Both the position numbers and the translations under genes were made by a program. Shown one piece after another: positions 1-5,962 of a stretch of DNA of 8,074 nt; the first letter of the stretch is position 1; each line of letters starts with the position of its first letter. A model generated the notes under the pieces. The model had not been told where the DNA came from, ran no database searches, and saw nothing but the letters and a program-made list of their open reading frames with translations. This DNA is from Clostridiales bacterium (GTDB taxonomy: Bacteria > Bacillota > Clostridia > Oscillospirales > CAG-272), in NCBI GenBank assembly GCA_016280525.1, contig JAEEGW010000113.1, positions 1-8,074 on the forward strand. The letters run 5' to 3'.

Positions 1-1
1 A

Positions 2-604
2 GCAATCTCGTTTGCGCAGCTCGGCAAAAGCGTTCTTATAATAGACGCGGACATGCGCCATCCGTCGGTTAAAAAGGCTCTGCGCATCAAAAAAGACGTA
101 GGCCTCTCGGACGTTCTGGCAAGGCTGACGAAGGATATACCGATAATCGCCACGTCAACGAAGAATCTTTGCCTTATCCCGGCGGGCAGCGTTCCGCCCA
201 ACCCCGCGGAGCTTCTTTGCTCGACACGTTTTGACAAGGTGCTTGAAGCGTGCTCCGAAAAGTTCGATTACATTTTCATCGACACGCCGCCTATAAACCT
301 CGTGTCCGATGCGGCTCTTCTCGCGCAGAAGGTGGACGGCTATATCTTCATCGTCCGCGCCGGAGTAGACAACAAGCGCAACGTCGGCGACGCCGTTGAC
401 ACGCTCAAAAAAGTTGACGCAAAGATAATCGGCTTCGTTTTGAACGACGTAAACAAAAAAACGTCCGGTTACTACGGCAGCTACGGCAAGTACGGCTACG
501 GCAGATACGGCAAATACGGCTACGGCAAGTATTACGGCGGCGATTACGGCAACAGGGGTGCCGAATCGGAAACTCTGCACGGAAAGATATCGGACGACGA
601 CTGA
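2..604 (+). CDS. cpsD: CpsD/CapB-family tyrosine autokinase (BY-kinase), C-terminal part, 5' end outside window
   Basis: This is the cytoplasmic ATPase half of a bacterial tyrosine kinase that, with a Wzz-like membrane partner, controls capsule or exopolysaccharide polymerisation and export (family knowledge). The frame is open from base 2, before any ATG, and reads AISFAQLGKSVLIIDADMR, so the ATG at 53 is internal and the Walker A loop lies upstream of the window. Visible motifs are Walker A' (LIIDADMR, about bases 32-55) and Walker B (YIFIDTPP, about 268-291). The tail ends in 26 residues containing 11 tyrosines (470-547), the usual autophosphorylation cluster, followed by an acidic end (SDDD). 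A partner Wzz gene would be expected upstream and cannot be seen. The gene closes with TGA at 602-604 and a terminator, so it is the last gene of its unit. ParA/MinD ATPases share the Walker motifs but lack the tyrosine tail. Confidence 0.93.
   Translation, partial: AISFAQLGKSVLIIDADMRHPSVKKALRIKKDVGLSDVLARLTKDIPIIATSTKNLCLIPAGSVPPNPAELLCSTRFDKVLEACSEKFDYIFIDTPPINLVSDAALLAQKVDGYIFIVRAGVDNKRNVGDAVDTLKKVDAKIIGFVLNDVNKKTSGYYGSYGKYGYGRYGKYGYGKYYGGDYGNRGAESETLHGKISDDD
482..529 (+). repeat. 24-bp tandem repeat coding the tyrosine cluster
   Basis: Two adjacent 24-bp units (482-505 and 506-529) differ at only three positions and encode YGKYGYGR and YGKYGYGK. They sit in a longer run of TACGGC hexamers that forms the tyrosine tail of the kinase. 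Each unit is a multiple of three, so copy-number change would lengthen or shorten the tail without breaking the frame. Confidence 0.8.
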
Positions 605-626
605 ATCCGGCATAAAACAGAATAAT

Positions 627-657
627 ATCCGCGGTAAGACACCGCGGATTTCTTTTT
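627..657 (+). terminator. Intrinsic terminator after the tyrosine kinase gene
   Basis: A perfect 9-bp stem (ATCCGCGGT at 627-635 with ACCGCGGAT at 641-649) closes a 5-base loop, AAGAC. It is followed by a T-rich run (TTCTTTTT, 650-657). It lies 22 bp after the kinase stop codon and just before the next promoter, so it separates the two transcription units. Confidence 0.88.
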
Positions 658-662
658 ATATA

Positions 663-691
663 TTGATTTTTTTCTTTTTTTGTGGTATTAT
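663..691 (+). promoter_or_regulatory. Sigma-A-type promoter of the SIS-kinase-SIS operon
   Basis: A -35 box TTGATT (663-668) is separated by exactly 17 bp from a -10 box TATTAT (686-691). TGTGG lies directly before the -10 box and the spacer is T-rich. Transcription would begin near 698, leaving a leader of only about 20 bases before the ATG at 720. No operator-like palindrome is visible in this short leader. Confidence 0.7.
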
Positions 692-719
692 CTTATTATA
701 AAAAACACGGGAGAAGATC

Positions 720-1457
720 ATGGACGGAAGAGATTATATAAACATAGTTGCAGATACCGTAAAAGCGGCGTATGAGGAGCAGAGCGACGTTATAGCCGAA
801 GCGGCAAAGTGGCTTGCGAAGACGGTCGAAGAAAAAAACAACGTGTTCGTTTTCGGATGCTCGCACGCCGGAATTCTGGCGGAAGAGGTGTTTTACCGCA
901 CGGGCGGTTTAGCGGTCATAAACCCCATATTTTTCCCGGCGATGATGCTCAATACGCGTCCGATAACGATGACGAGCGCGCTTGAAAGAGTATCCGGCAT
1001 AGGCAGAACTATATTTGAAAAGAACAATATCAAAAAAGGCGATCTGCTTATCATCCACTCCGTCTCCGGCAGGAATACCGTGCCGGTTGAAATGGCGCTT
1101 ACGGCAAAGGAGCGCGGCGTAAAGACGGTATGTATAACGAATCTGAAATACTCAAAGGCGGTAAGCTCGCGTCATCCCGGCGGAAAGCGTCTGTTTGAGG
1201 TGTGCGATATAGTTATAGACAACAAGGGCGAAGCAGGTGACGCCGCAGTTACTGTAGACGGATTGCCGGAGAAAATAGGCCCGACTTCCACCGCGGTCGG
1301 AGCGGCGCTGATAAACGCGCTTGTCATAGACGCGGTGAACAAAATGATACAGGACGGCATAGTCCCGCCCGTGCTCATGAGCGCGAACCTTGACGGCGGC
1401 GACGAGCACAACGCGGCGATATTTGAAGAATACAAAGACAACATCTTTTATATGTGA
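720..1457 (+). CDS. SIS-domain phosphosugar-binding protein (UPF0309/COG4821-like), first copy
   Basis: A 245-residue cytoplasmic protein of the SIS (sugar isomerase) fold, which binds phosphosugars and occurs in aldose-ketose isomerases, MurNAc-6-phosphate etherase and sugar-responsive regulators. Its full length and motifs match the uncharacterised UPF0309/COG4821 group. Visible are a glycine-containing loop GCSHAG (46-51), EEVFYRTGGL (55-64), the phosphate-binding serine segment HSVSGRN (113-119), RHPGGKRL (151-158), IVIDN (164-168) and KIGPTST (185-191). The N-terminal 40 residues look helical, as in dimeric SIS proteins. The ATG at 720 is well supported: GGGAGAAG lies at 709-716 behind a good promoter. 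The gene overlaps the next by 4 bp (GTGA), indicating translational coupling to the sugar kinase. The reaction is not known; an amino-sugar phosphate is a plausible ligand given the kinase (inference). No helix-turn-helix is present, so it is not an RpiR-type regulator. Confidence 0.87.
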   Translation: MDGRDYINIVADTVKAAYEEQSDVIAEAAKWLAKTVEEKNNVFVFGCSHAGILAEEVFYRTGGLAVINPIFFPAMMLNTRPITMTSALERVSGIGRTIFEKNNIKKGDLLIIHSVSGRNTVPVEMALTAKERGVKTVCITNLKYSKAVSSRHPGGKRLFEVCDIVIDNKGEAGDAAVTVDGLPEKIGPTSTAVGAALINALVIDAVNKMIQDGIVPPVLMSANLDGGDEHNAAIFEEYKDNIFYM

Positions 1458-2419
1458 ATATGAAATACTATCTTGCGCTTGACAACGGCGGCACGAAGAC
1501 CGCCGCGATACTTTACGATGAAGAGCTGAACCGCATATCCGTCTGCGTAGGCGGCAGTCTCCGCTCAAATACTAACAACGCCTCGCTTGTCGATCTGCAT
1601 TTGAAAGAGCTTATACAGGGCCTGCAGCTTGCCGGCAAAACGGTAGAGGAAATAAACGGCACATACGAGGCGTCGGTCATAGAAAAGCTCGGCCGCGTCT
1701 GCACGGTAAAGGACGTGAAAGTCACGGGCGAGCTTGATATGGGGCTTGCCGCGGCGGGGATTTTCGGCGACGGACTGCTTTCCCTGTGCGGAACGGGCGC
1801 TACGTCTTTTGCACGCATAAACGGCAGAAAACTGTTTACCGGCGGTTACGGCGCCGCGGTCGCGGACGAGGGCTCCGGCTACTACATAGGCAGGTCCGCT
1901 TTCATCGCCGCCATACGCGACAGAGAAGGGCGCGGAGAACATACGGCTTTGACGGATAAAATACCGCAGAAGCTCGGCTTTTCCGGCAGAGAAGAATTGC
2001 AGGCGGCGATATTTTCGATATATTCAAAACCGGATATATCGCCGGTCACGCACGTCGCGGGATTCGCGCCGCTTGTCATAAAAACCGCCGCTGAAGGAGA
2101 CGAAGTTTCTCTGTCCATAGTAAAAGAAGCCGGCAGGCTCGCGGGCGAACAGATGCGGTATCTCATAGAAAGCAACTATATAGACGACGGCGTGCCGCTG
2201 ACGGTCTGCGGCAGTATATGGCGAATCAACCCGGTCTTCTTTGAGGAATTCAAAAAGACCGTAGGGAACAGAGAAATAATAATACCGCAAATAGAGCCGA
2301 TCTTAGGCGTCCTTGCGCTTCATAAAATAAAGCGTACCGGCAGCTTTGATGAAAGCGACGCAAAAACGCTGGCGGAGCGCTACCCGGAATTCAGGTATGA
2401 TATAAATGAAAATAAATAA
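1454..2419 (+). CDS. BadF/BcrA-family sugar kinase, N-acetylglucosamine-kinase-like
   Basis: A 321-residue cytoplasmic ATP-dependent kinase of the ASKHA fold, in the BadF/BadG/BcrA family that includes N-acetylglucosamine kinase and clostridial MurK. It would phosphorylate an amino sugar; the exact substrate is inferred. The phosphate-1 loop DNGGTKT is at residues 10-16, the phosphate-2 segment SLCGTGATS at 110-118, GGYGAAVADEGSGYYIG at 130-146 and the adenosine motif TVCGSIW at 250-256. The segment VTGELD (90-95) carries Glu93 where human NAGK has its catalytic-base Asp. Translation most likely starts at GTG 1454, which overlaps the previous stop (TGA 1455-1457); ATG at 1460 is an alternative. 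There is no good Shine-Dalgarno site, so coupling to the upstream SIS gene is expected. The length is normal for the family. Activation of BadG/HgdC-type dehydratases is unlikely, because no dehydratase or iron-sulfur partner is present. Confidence 0.86.
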   Translation: MNMKYYLALDNGGTKTAAILYDEELNRISVCVGGSLRSNTNNASLVDLHLKELIQGLQLAGKTVEEINGTYEASVIEKLGRVCTVKDVKVTGELDMGLAAAGIFGDGLLSLCGTGATSFARINGRKLFTGGYGAAVADEGSGYYIGRSAFIAAIRDREGRGEHTALTDKIPQKLGFSGREELQAAIFSIYSKPDISPVTHVAGFAPLVIKTAAEGDEVSLSIVKEAGRLAGEQMRYLIESNYIDDGVPLTVCGSIWRINPVFFEEFKKTVGNREIIIPQIEPILGVLALHKIKRTGSFDESDAKTLAERYPEFRYDINENK

Positions 2420-2432
2420 GGAGATATAAAAA

Positions 2433-3167
2433 ATGCTGCTTGACAGATACAGAGAATCGATAGACGAATTATTTAAAAAGGTAAGAGACACGCAGACGGA
2501 GAACATAATAAAATCCGGAGAAATCGTCGCGGAAAGCGTGGCGAACGGCGGCTGCATATTCTTATCAAGCATTTGCCACAGTATGGAGATGGATTCCATT
2601 TACCGCGGCGGCGGCCCGATATTCTATAAGCATTTCAGCTATGATCTGAAGATCGAAAACGACGCCAGAGCGCGCGACAATTCCGATCTCGGTCACGACG
2701 CGCAGGGAGCGGCGGCGAGATACGCGCTCACACAGTCGAATTTCCGCCCCGGCGACGTGCTGTTTTTAAGCTCCGTTTCCGGCAGAACGAAAAAGATAGT
2801 CGATCTGGCGTACGAGGCGGTTCAGCTCGGTATAAAAGTCATAGCCTTCACGTCAATGGAGTACGCGGCTCAGGTCGACCCCGTGCATCCGTCCGGCAAA
2901 AAACTGTACGAGATAGCGACGGTCACGATAGACAACTGCGCGCCCGCCGCCGAGGCGATGATAGACGTGCCGGGTATAGAGGCGAAATTCGGCGCCGCTT
3001 CCGGCATAGCGTCGGACTATATAATGTGGAGCATAACTAGCGTGGCGGTGGAAAAACTGCTTGAAAAAGGCATAACCCCCGGCATCCTCAAAAGCGCGAA
3101 TTTCCCCGGCGGAATGGAATACAACAAGACCGTAGTCGAGCCGAATTACGAGAAATTCGGGTGGTAA
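2433..3167 (+). CDS. Second SIS-domain protein, diverged paralogue of the first
   Basis: A 244-residue SIS-fold protein and the third gene of the operon. It starts 13 bp after the kinase stop with a strong Shine-Dalgarno site (AAGGAG at 2418-2423). From residue 107 onward it aligns to the first SIS protein without gaps (46 of 125 positions identical over 107-231, counted by hand). It keeps SVSGR (114-118), HP and GK at 152-156, IDN (166-168) and SANFPGGMEYN near the end. It differs at two signature places: the loop GCSHAG is SICHSM (46-51, His49 kept), and KIGPTST is KFGAASG (185-191). It also carries a charged stretch (about 73-92, ENDARARDNSDLGHDA) unlike the first copy. It may bind a different phosphosugar, act as a non-catalytic partner in a heteromer, or catalyse a different step (inference). 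Its stop is followed at once by the repeat element at 3170. Confidence 0.84.
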   Translation: MLLDRYRESIDELFKKVRDTQTENIIKSGEIVAESVANGGCIFLSSICHSMEMDSIYRGGGPIFYKHFSYDLKIENDARARDNSDLGHDAQGAAARYALTQSNFRPGDVLFLSSVSGRTKKIVDLAYEAVQLGIKVIAFTSMEYAAQVDPVHPSGKKLYEIATVTIDNCAPAAEAMIDVPGIEAKFGAASGIASDYIMWSITSVAVEKLLEKGITPGILKSANFPGGMEYNKTVVEPNYEKFGW

Positions 3168-3169
3168 AA

Positions 3170-3199
3170 AAATTAAGAATTCAGAATTAAAAATTCAGA
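3170..3199 (+). repeat. Left terminal inverted repeat
   Basis: The 30 bases starting AAATTAAGAATTCAG match the reverse complement of 3565-3594 with three mismatches (positions 13, 20 and 22 of the repeat). The sequence is built from short GAATT-containing words, so low complexity slightly weakens the case. Confidence 0.7.
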
Positions 3200-3200
3200 C

Positions 3201-3224
3201 GTAGGGGCGACCATTGGTCGTCCG
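3201..3224. repeat. 24-bp palindromic repeat, copy 1
   Basis: It starts GTAGGGGCGACC and ends GGTCGTCCG. The arms GACCA and TGGTC pair perfectly around a central T, and the stem extends outward with a G-T wobble. It is identical to the copy at 3241-3264. Confidence 0.8.
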
Positions 3225-3240
3225 CATAAAACAAATCAAT

Positions 3241-3264
3241 GTAGGGGCGACCATTGGTCGTCCG
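3241..3264. repeat. 24-bp palindromic repeat, copy 2
   Basis: This is an exact copy of 3201-3224, 40 bp further on. It directly precedes the first A-rich block (3266-3335), so palindrome plus A-rich block form one composite unit. Confidence 0.8.
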
Positions 3265-3265
3265 T

Positions 3266-3335
3266 AAAGAATAAAGAATAAAGAAGAAAGAATAAAGAAT
3301 AAAGAATAAAAACCGGTGTCGGCTGCGCCGACGAT
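3266..3335. repeat. A-rich GAATAAA block with terminal hairpin, copy 1
   Basis: This is a run of GAATAAA-type heptamers interrupted by one GAAGAAA, followed by AACCGGT and a hairpin, GTCGGC-TGC-GCCGAC. It has one heptamer more than the second copy (70 versus 63 bp). Otherwise it matches 3496-3558 apart from a few substitutions. Confidence 0.75.
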
Positions 3336-3402
3336 TCATGGGTGGTTTCCCACCCCTCACGGCTCGGCAAGCCTCGCCACCCCCCATACCCCCCTGTCCC
3401 CT

Positions 3403-3428
3403 CCCTCAATCTCCGACGAGATTGAGGG
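3403..3428. repeat. Strong hairpin inside the intergenic element
   Basis: A perfect 11-bp stem (CCCTCAATCTC at 3403-3413 with GAGATTGAGGG at 3418-3428) closes a four-base CGAC loop. No T-run follows on either strand, so it is a structural part of the repeat element rather than a standard terminator. Confidence 0.75.
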
Positions 3429-3467
3429 GCACAGCAACGTAGGGGGCGGCGACTCGACGACCCGCTT

Positions 3468-3491
3468 GTAGGGGCGATCATTGATCGCCCG
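3468..3491. repeat. 24-bp palindromic repeat, copy 3, with compensatory changes
   Basis: It has the same frame as copies 1 and 2, starting GTAGGGGCGATCA and ending TGATCGCCCG. The C-to-T change in the left arm is matched by G-to-A in the right arm. A further T-to-C in the right arm repairs the wobble, giving a perfect 9-bp-arm palindrome around a central T. A looser relative occupies 3439-3465. Confidence 0.8.
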
Positions 3492-3495
3492 TCTT

Positions 3496-3558
3496 AAGGA
3501 ATAAAGAATAAAGAAGAAAGAATAAAGAATAAAAACCGGTATCGGCTATGCCGACGAT
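3496..3558. repeat. A-rich GAATAAA block with terminal hairpin, copy 2
   Basis: This is the second copy of 3266-3335, one heptamer shorter. Its hairpin is TCGGC-TAT-GCCGA, with the stem kept and the loop changed from TGC. It follows palindrome copy 3 as copy 1 follows palindrome copy 2, showing that the composite unit was duplicated. Confidence 0.75.
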
Positions 3559-3564
3559 CTGTTC

Positions 3565-3594
3565 TCTGAATTCTGAATTCTTAATTCTTAATTT
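3565..3594 (-). repeat. Right terminal inverted repeat
   Basis: The reverse complement begins AAATTAAGAATTAAG and matches the left end at 27 of 30 positions. Beyond it, 3595-3675 is an AT-rich leader to the lipoprotein gene. A TATAAA at 3633-3638 is present there but has no -35 box at proper spacing, so no promoter is called. Confidence 0.7.
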
Positions 3595-3675
3595 GGGATA
3601 GCACAGCATCTATCTTCGACTTCACTATTTAATATAAAATCCTCAATACTTTTTTGATATAGAAAGGACTTTTTT

Positions 3676-5937
3676 ATGAAACGGCTTCTCGTTATTGTTT
3701 TGATTCTTTGTACGTCTGTCTCGCTGCTGGCATCCTGCACCGGCACACCCGACGTTACCGATGATACCGTCTCCGAAACGGACCCGGTTTTCACCGAAGC
3801 GCCCGACGGGACGACCGGGACGTCAGCGGAGGAAGATCCTGCCGATACCTCCAAAGTCGCGGACCTGACCCTCCTTGACGACGGCTACGATATCTATCAG
3901 CTTCCCGGCAACGGCAACGGCGGCTGGCGGTACGGTCCCTCATACATTTACTACGGCGACGGCCGTGTGGACGCATACTTCGCTTCGGGCGGAGACAGCG
4001 GCGAATGGGACCGCATCACCCACAGAAGCTCCGCCGACGACGGCAAGACCTGGTCCGCCGAAAAGATAGTCGTTTACCCCACACCCGACAGCATGGACGA
4101 CCATTCCTGCTGCGACCCCGGCGCGGTCTTTTTCAACGGTTACTATTATATCGGTTACACTTCGACCTTAAATAACGACGGCTACTGCAACAATATTTTC
4201 GTCGCCCGCTCGAAAAACCCCGACGGTCCGTTTGAAAAATGGAACGGCTCGGGCTGGGGCGGCGCGCCCGCTCCTCTGATCTACTTTGAGCAGTCGTACG
4301 GCTACTGGGGCATCGGCGAGCCGTCGTTTGTAGAACTGGACGGCACTCTGTATATCTACTACACTTATTCTACTCCAATGAAAGCATATCTGATGCTTGC
4401 CACCGCCGACGCAAATAACGAGAACTGGCCGGCGGATCTGCAGTATCGAGGCGCGACCATGGAGCGTCACACAGATTCCATGGACGTCAAGTACGTGGAA
4501 GAGTGGGGCAAATTCATAGGCGTTGCCAAAGCCGACGGCGGCTGGATAGCCGTCTACGAATCCTTTGACGGCAAGAGCTTCACGCTGGCGGACGCCGTCA
4601 AAGAGCATACGTGCAATTCTCCTTTCGCGCTGGGGCTTTCCTCCCGCCCGGACGGCCATATAAGAGTGTCCGAGGACGCGGATCATCTGCGCCTGCTTTA
4701 CGCCTACGGCGACGAGGGCTGGGCGGCGTGGAACACCCGCATACATACGATCACACTGACGGCCTCCGACGGAAACGACGTTGAGGCGGAGCAAGCCAAA
4801 CCCGGCTCGGGCATAGGCATTACCCGTGAGACAGAACCATACGGCTGGGAAGAGTGGACTATGATCCGCACCCAGAAGGATCTGTACGTTATGGCGGTGG
4901 GAGACAAGGAGAGCATGAAATTCTACCTCCGCGACCGCTACGTAAACGGCAAGGATATCTCATTGCGCAAGAGTGAAGTCACAATGGAAAACTACGACGA
5001 AAACGTCGTGAGCTTTGAAGACGGCAAAATGATCGCAAAGGGGGCCGGAAAGACCTCCGTCACCGTCTGCTACAAGGACCTGAAGCACGTTTTCCGAGTG
5101 ACCGTCACGGAGACGAAGGACGAAAAGAAAGCGATCCTCACAAATACCGCCGTCGTCCCGTCCGTTGATAACTTTACGATTTATCTTGGCGAGAGAAGCG
5201 TATACCGGCCGCAGATACGTGTGCGGGTCAGCAAAGGCGACGGCTCCGTAAACGAGTATTACGTAAACGACGGGCCCGACAAGGTCACCTACACGGATTA
5301 CGACGAAAATATAATCGCCGTAAGCGACAAGGGCGTTATCACCGCCCGCGCCGCGGGAAAAACGGCGGTCACGGTAAAGTACGGCACCCACACCATGAAA
5401 GTGACGGTCAAAGTGTCCGACGATCCGGCTGACGCCTTCTTTAAGCTCGGAGACGTGGAAGACTTGACGTACGTGTCCCTTGACTTTTCCCGTGATATCG
5501 ACCGCAGCGTGCTGTCGCACTTCAACAGCTGCGAGATGACCGCAGGCGAGGACTGCATACGCGTTACGGTCAAGTCAAACAACACAAACCCCAACATGAC
5601 GGACCCCAGCTTCAAAGTCGTATACCAGGGCGCCCTGGATCCTGTCATGACCGAAGATTACGACGCGGTGGAGATCGTCTACCGTGTGTCGACCGATAAT
5701 ACTCCCCACGCGACGGCTTTGGAAATATTCATCGGCGCCGGCTCGGTCATGGACGCCCAGCCGGGCAATTCCACGTCCGCAGATCTCACCTGCGACGGCG
5801 AATACCATACGCTGCGTATTCCGGTGTCTTCATTGAAGGTCTGGAAAGGACAGTTAAACGTCATCCGTTTTGACTTCTTCAAATCAGCTCTTGACGGAGA
5901 CTGTATGGATATACGCTCCATTTCTTTAGTCAAATGA
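3676..5937 (+). CDS. Large surface lipoprotein: GH43-like beta-propeller, two BIG2 domains, C-terminal beta-sandwich
   Basis: A 753-residue exported lipoprotein, probably a glycan-binding or glycan-degrading protein anchored on the outer face of the membrane. A lipoprotein signal peptide ends in LASC (Cys21 the lipidated residue), followed by a Thr/Asp/Glu-rich linker to about 63. Residues about 64-370 look like a five-bladed propeller of the GH43/GH117 or sialidase-like kind: an Asp-box SADDGKTW (119-126), CCDPGAVFFNGYYYIGYTS (145-163), a Trp-rich strip (189-196) and WGIGEPSFV (211-219), where Asp147 and Glu215 are candidate active-site acids. Two BIG2 Ig-like domains follow (about 424-480 and 489-582, each with the GKT-S/A-VTV signature). 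A C-terminal module (about 586-753) looks like a carbohydrate-binding jelly roll. The start has AAAGGA at 3663-3668, 7 bp before ATG. Isoleucine codons (11 ATA of 36) differ sharply from the neighbouring genes. Enzyme class and substrate are not certain. Confidence 0.82.
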   Translation: MKRLLVIVLILCTSVSLLASCTGTPDVTDDTVSETDPVFTEAPDGTTGTSAEEDPADTSKVADLTLLDDGYDIYQLPGNGNGGWRYGPSYIYYGDGRVDAYFASGGDSGEWDRITHRSSADDGKTWSAEKIVVYPTPDSMDDHSCCDPGAVFFNGYYYIGYTSTLNNDGYCNNIFVARSKNPDGPFEKWNGSGWGGAPAPLIYFEQSYGYWGIGEPSFVELDGTLYIYYTYSTPMKAYLMLATADANNENWPADLQYRGATMERHTDSMDVKYVEEWGKFIGVAKADGGWIAVYESFDGKSFTLADAVKEHTCNSPFALGLSSRPDGHIRVSEDADHLRLLYAYGDEGWAAWNTRIHTITLTASDGNDVEAEQAKPGSGIGITRETEPYGWEEWTMIRTQKDLYVMAVGDKESMKFYLRDRYVNGKDISLRKSEVTMENYDENVVSFEDGKMIAKGAGKTSVTVCYKDLKHVFRVTVTETKDEKKAILTNTAVVPSVDNFTIYLGERSVYRPQIRVRVSKGDGSVNEYYVNDGPDKVTYTDYDENIIAVSDKGVITARAAGKTAVTVKYGTHTMKVTVKVSDDPADAFFKLGDVEDLTYVSLDFSRDIDRSVLSHFNSCEMTAGEDCIRVTVKSNNTNPNMTDPSFKVVYQGALDPVMTEDYDAVEIVYRVSTDNTPHATALEIFIGAGSVMDAQPGNSTSADLTCDGEYHTLRIPVSSLKVWKGQLNVIRFDFFKSALDGDCMDIRSISLVK

Positions 5938-5962
5938 TAAAATTTTAAATACGGAGAATTTT

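Larger units (their letters stand above)
3170..3594. repeat. 425-bp MITE-like intergenic element with 30-bp terminal inverted repeats
   Basis: The 508-bp gap between the second SIS gene and the lipoprotein gene is almost filled by this element. It is bounded by 30-bp inverted repeats matching at 27 of 30 positions. Inside are three copies of a 24-bp palindrome, two copies of an A-rich block ending in a TCGGC/GCCGA hairpin, and a C-rich middle (about 3350-3430) with an 11-bp-stem hairpin. There is no plausible coding frame and no transposase. No convincing target-site duplication is visible (TAAA to the left, GGGATAG to the right), so transposition is inferred only from the ends. It begins 2 bp after the stop of the SIS gene. 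Confidence 0.7.

Noticed and set aside
155..613. 152-residue antisense open frame over the tyrosine kinase
   Set aside because: It mirrors the coding strand's repeats and has no ribosome site. The plus-strand frame carries Walker A', Walker B and the tyrosine tail.
605..719. Riboswitch or T-box leader before the SIS operon
   Set aside because: The gap holds a terminator of the upstream gene and then a promoter. The leader after the start site is only about 20 bases, too short for a riboswitch.
3187..3481. Antisense frames across the 425-bp element
   Set aside because: Products such as ILYSLFFLLYSLFF simply translate the GAATAAA heptamer run. There are no start signals.
3614..3638. Promoter for the lipoprotein gene (TTCGAC with TATAAA)
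   Set aside because: The spacing is only 13 bp and the -35 box is poor. The gene probably has a promoter in or near this leader, but I cannot place it.
4168..4794. 208-residue antisense frame inside the lipoprotein gene (also 4960-5520)
   Set aside because: Long open frames opposite a GC-rich-third-position gene are expected. The translations show no domain pattern and no start signals.
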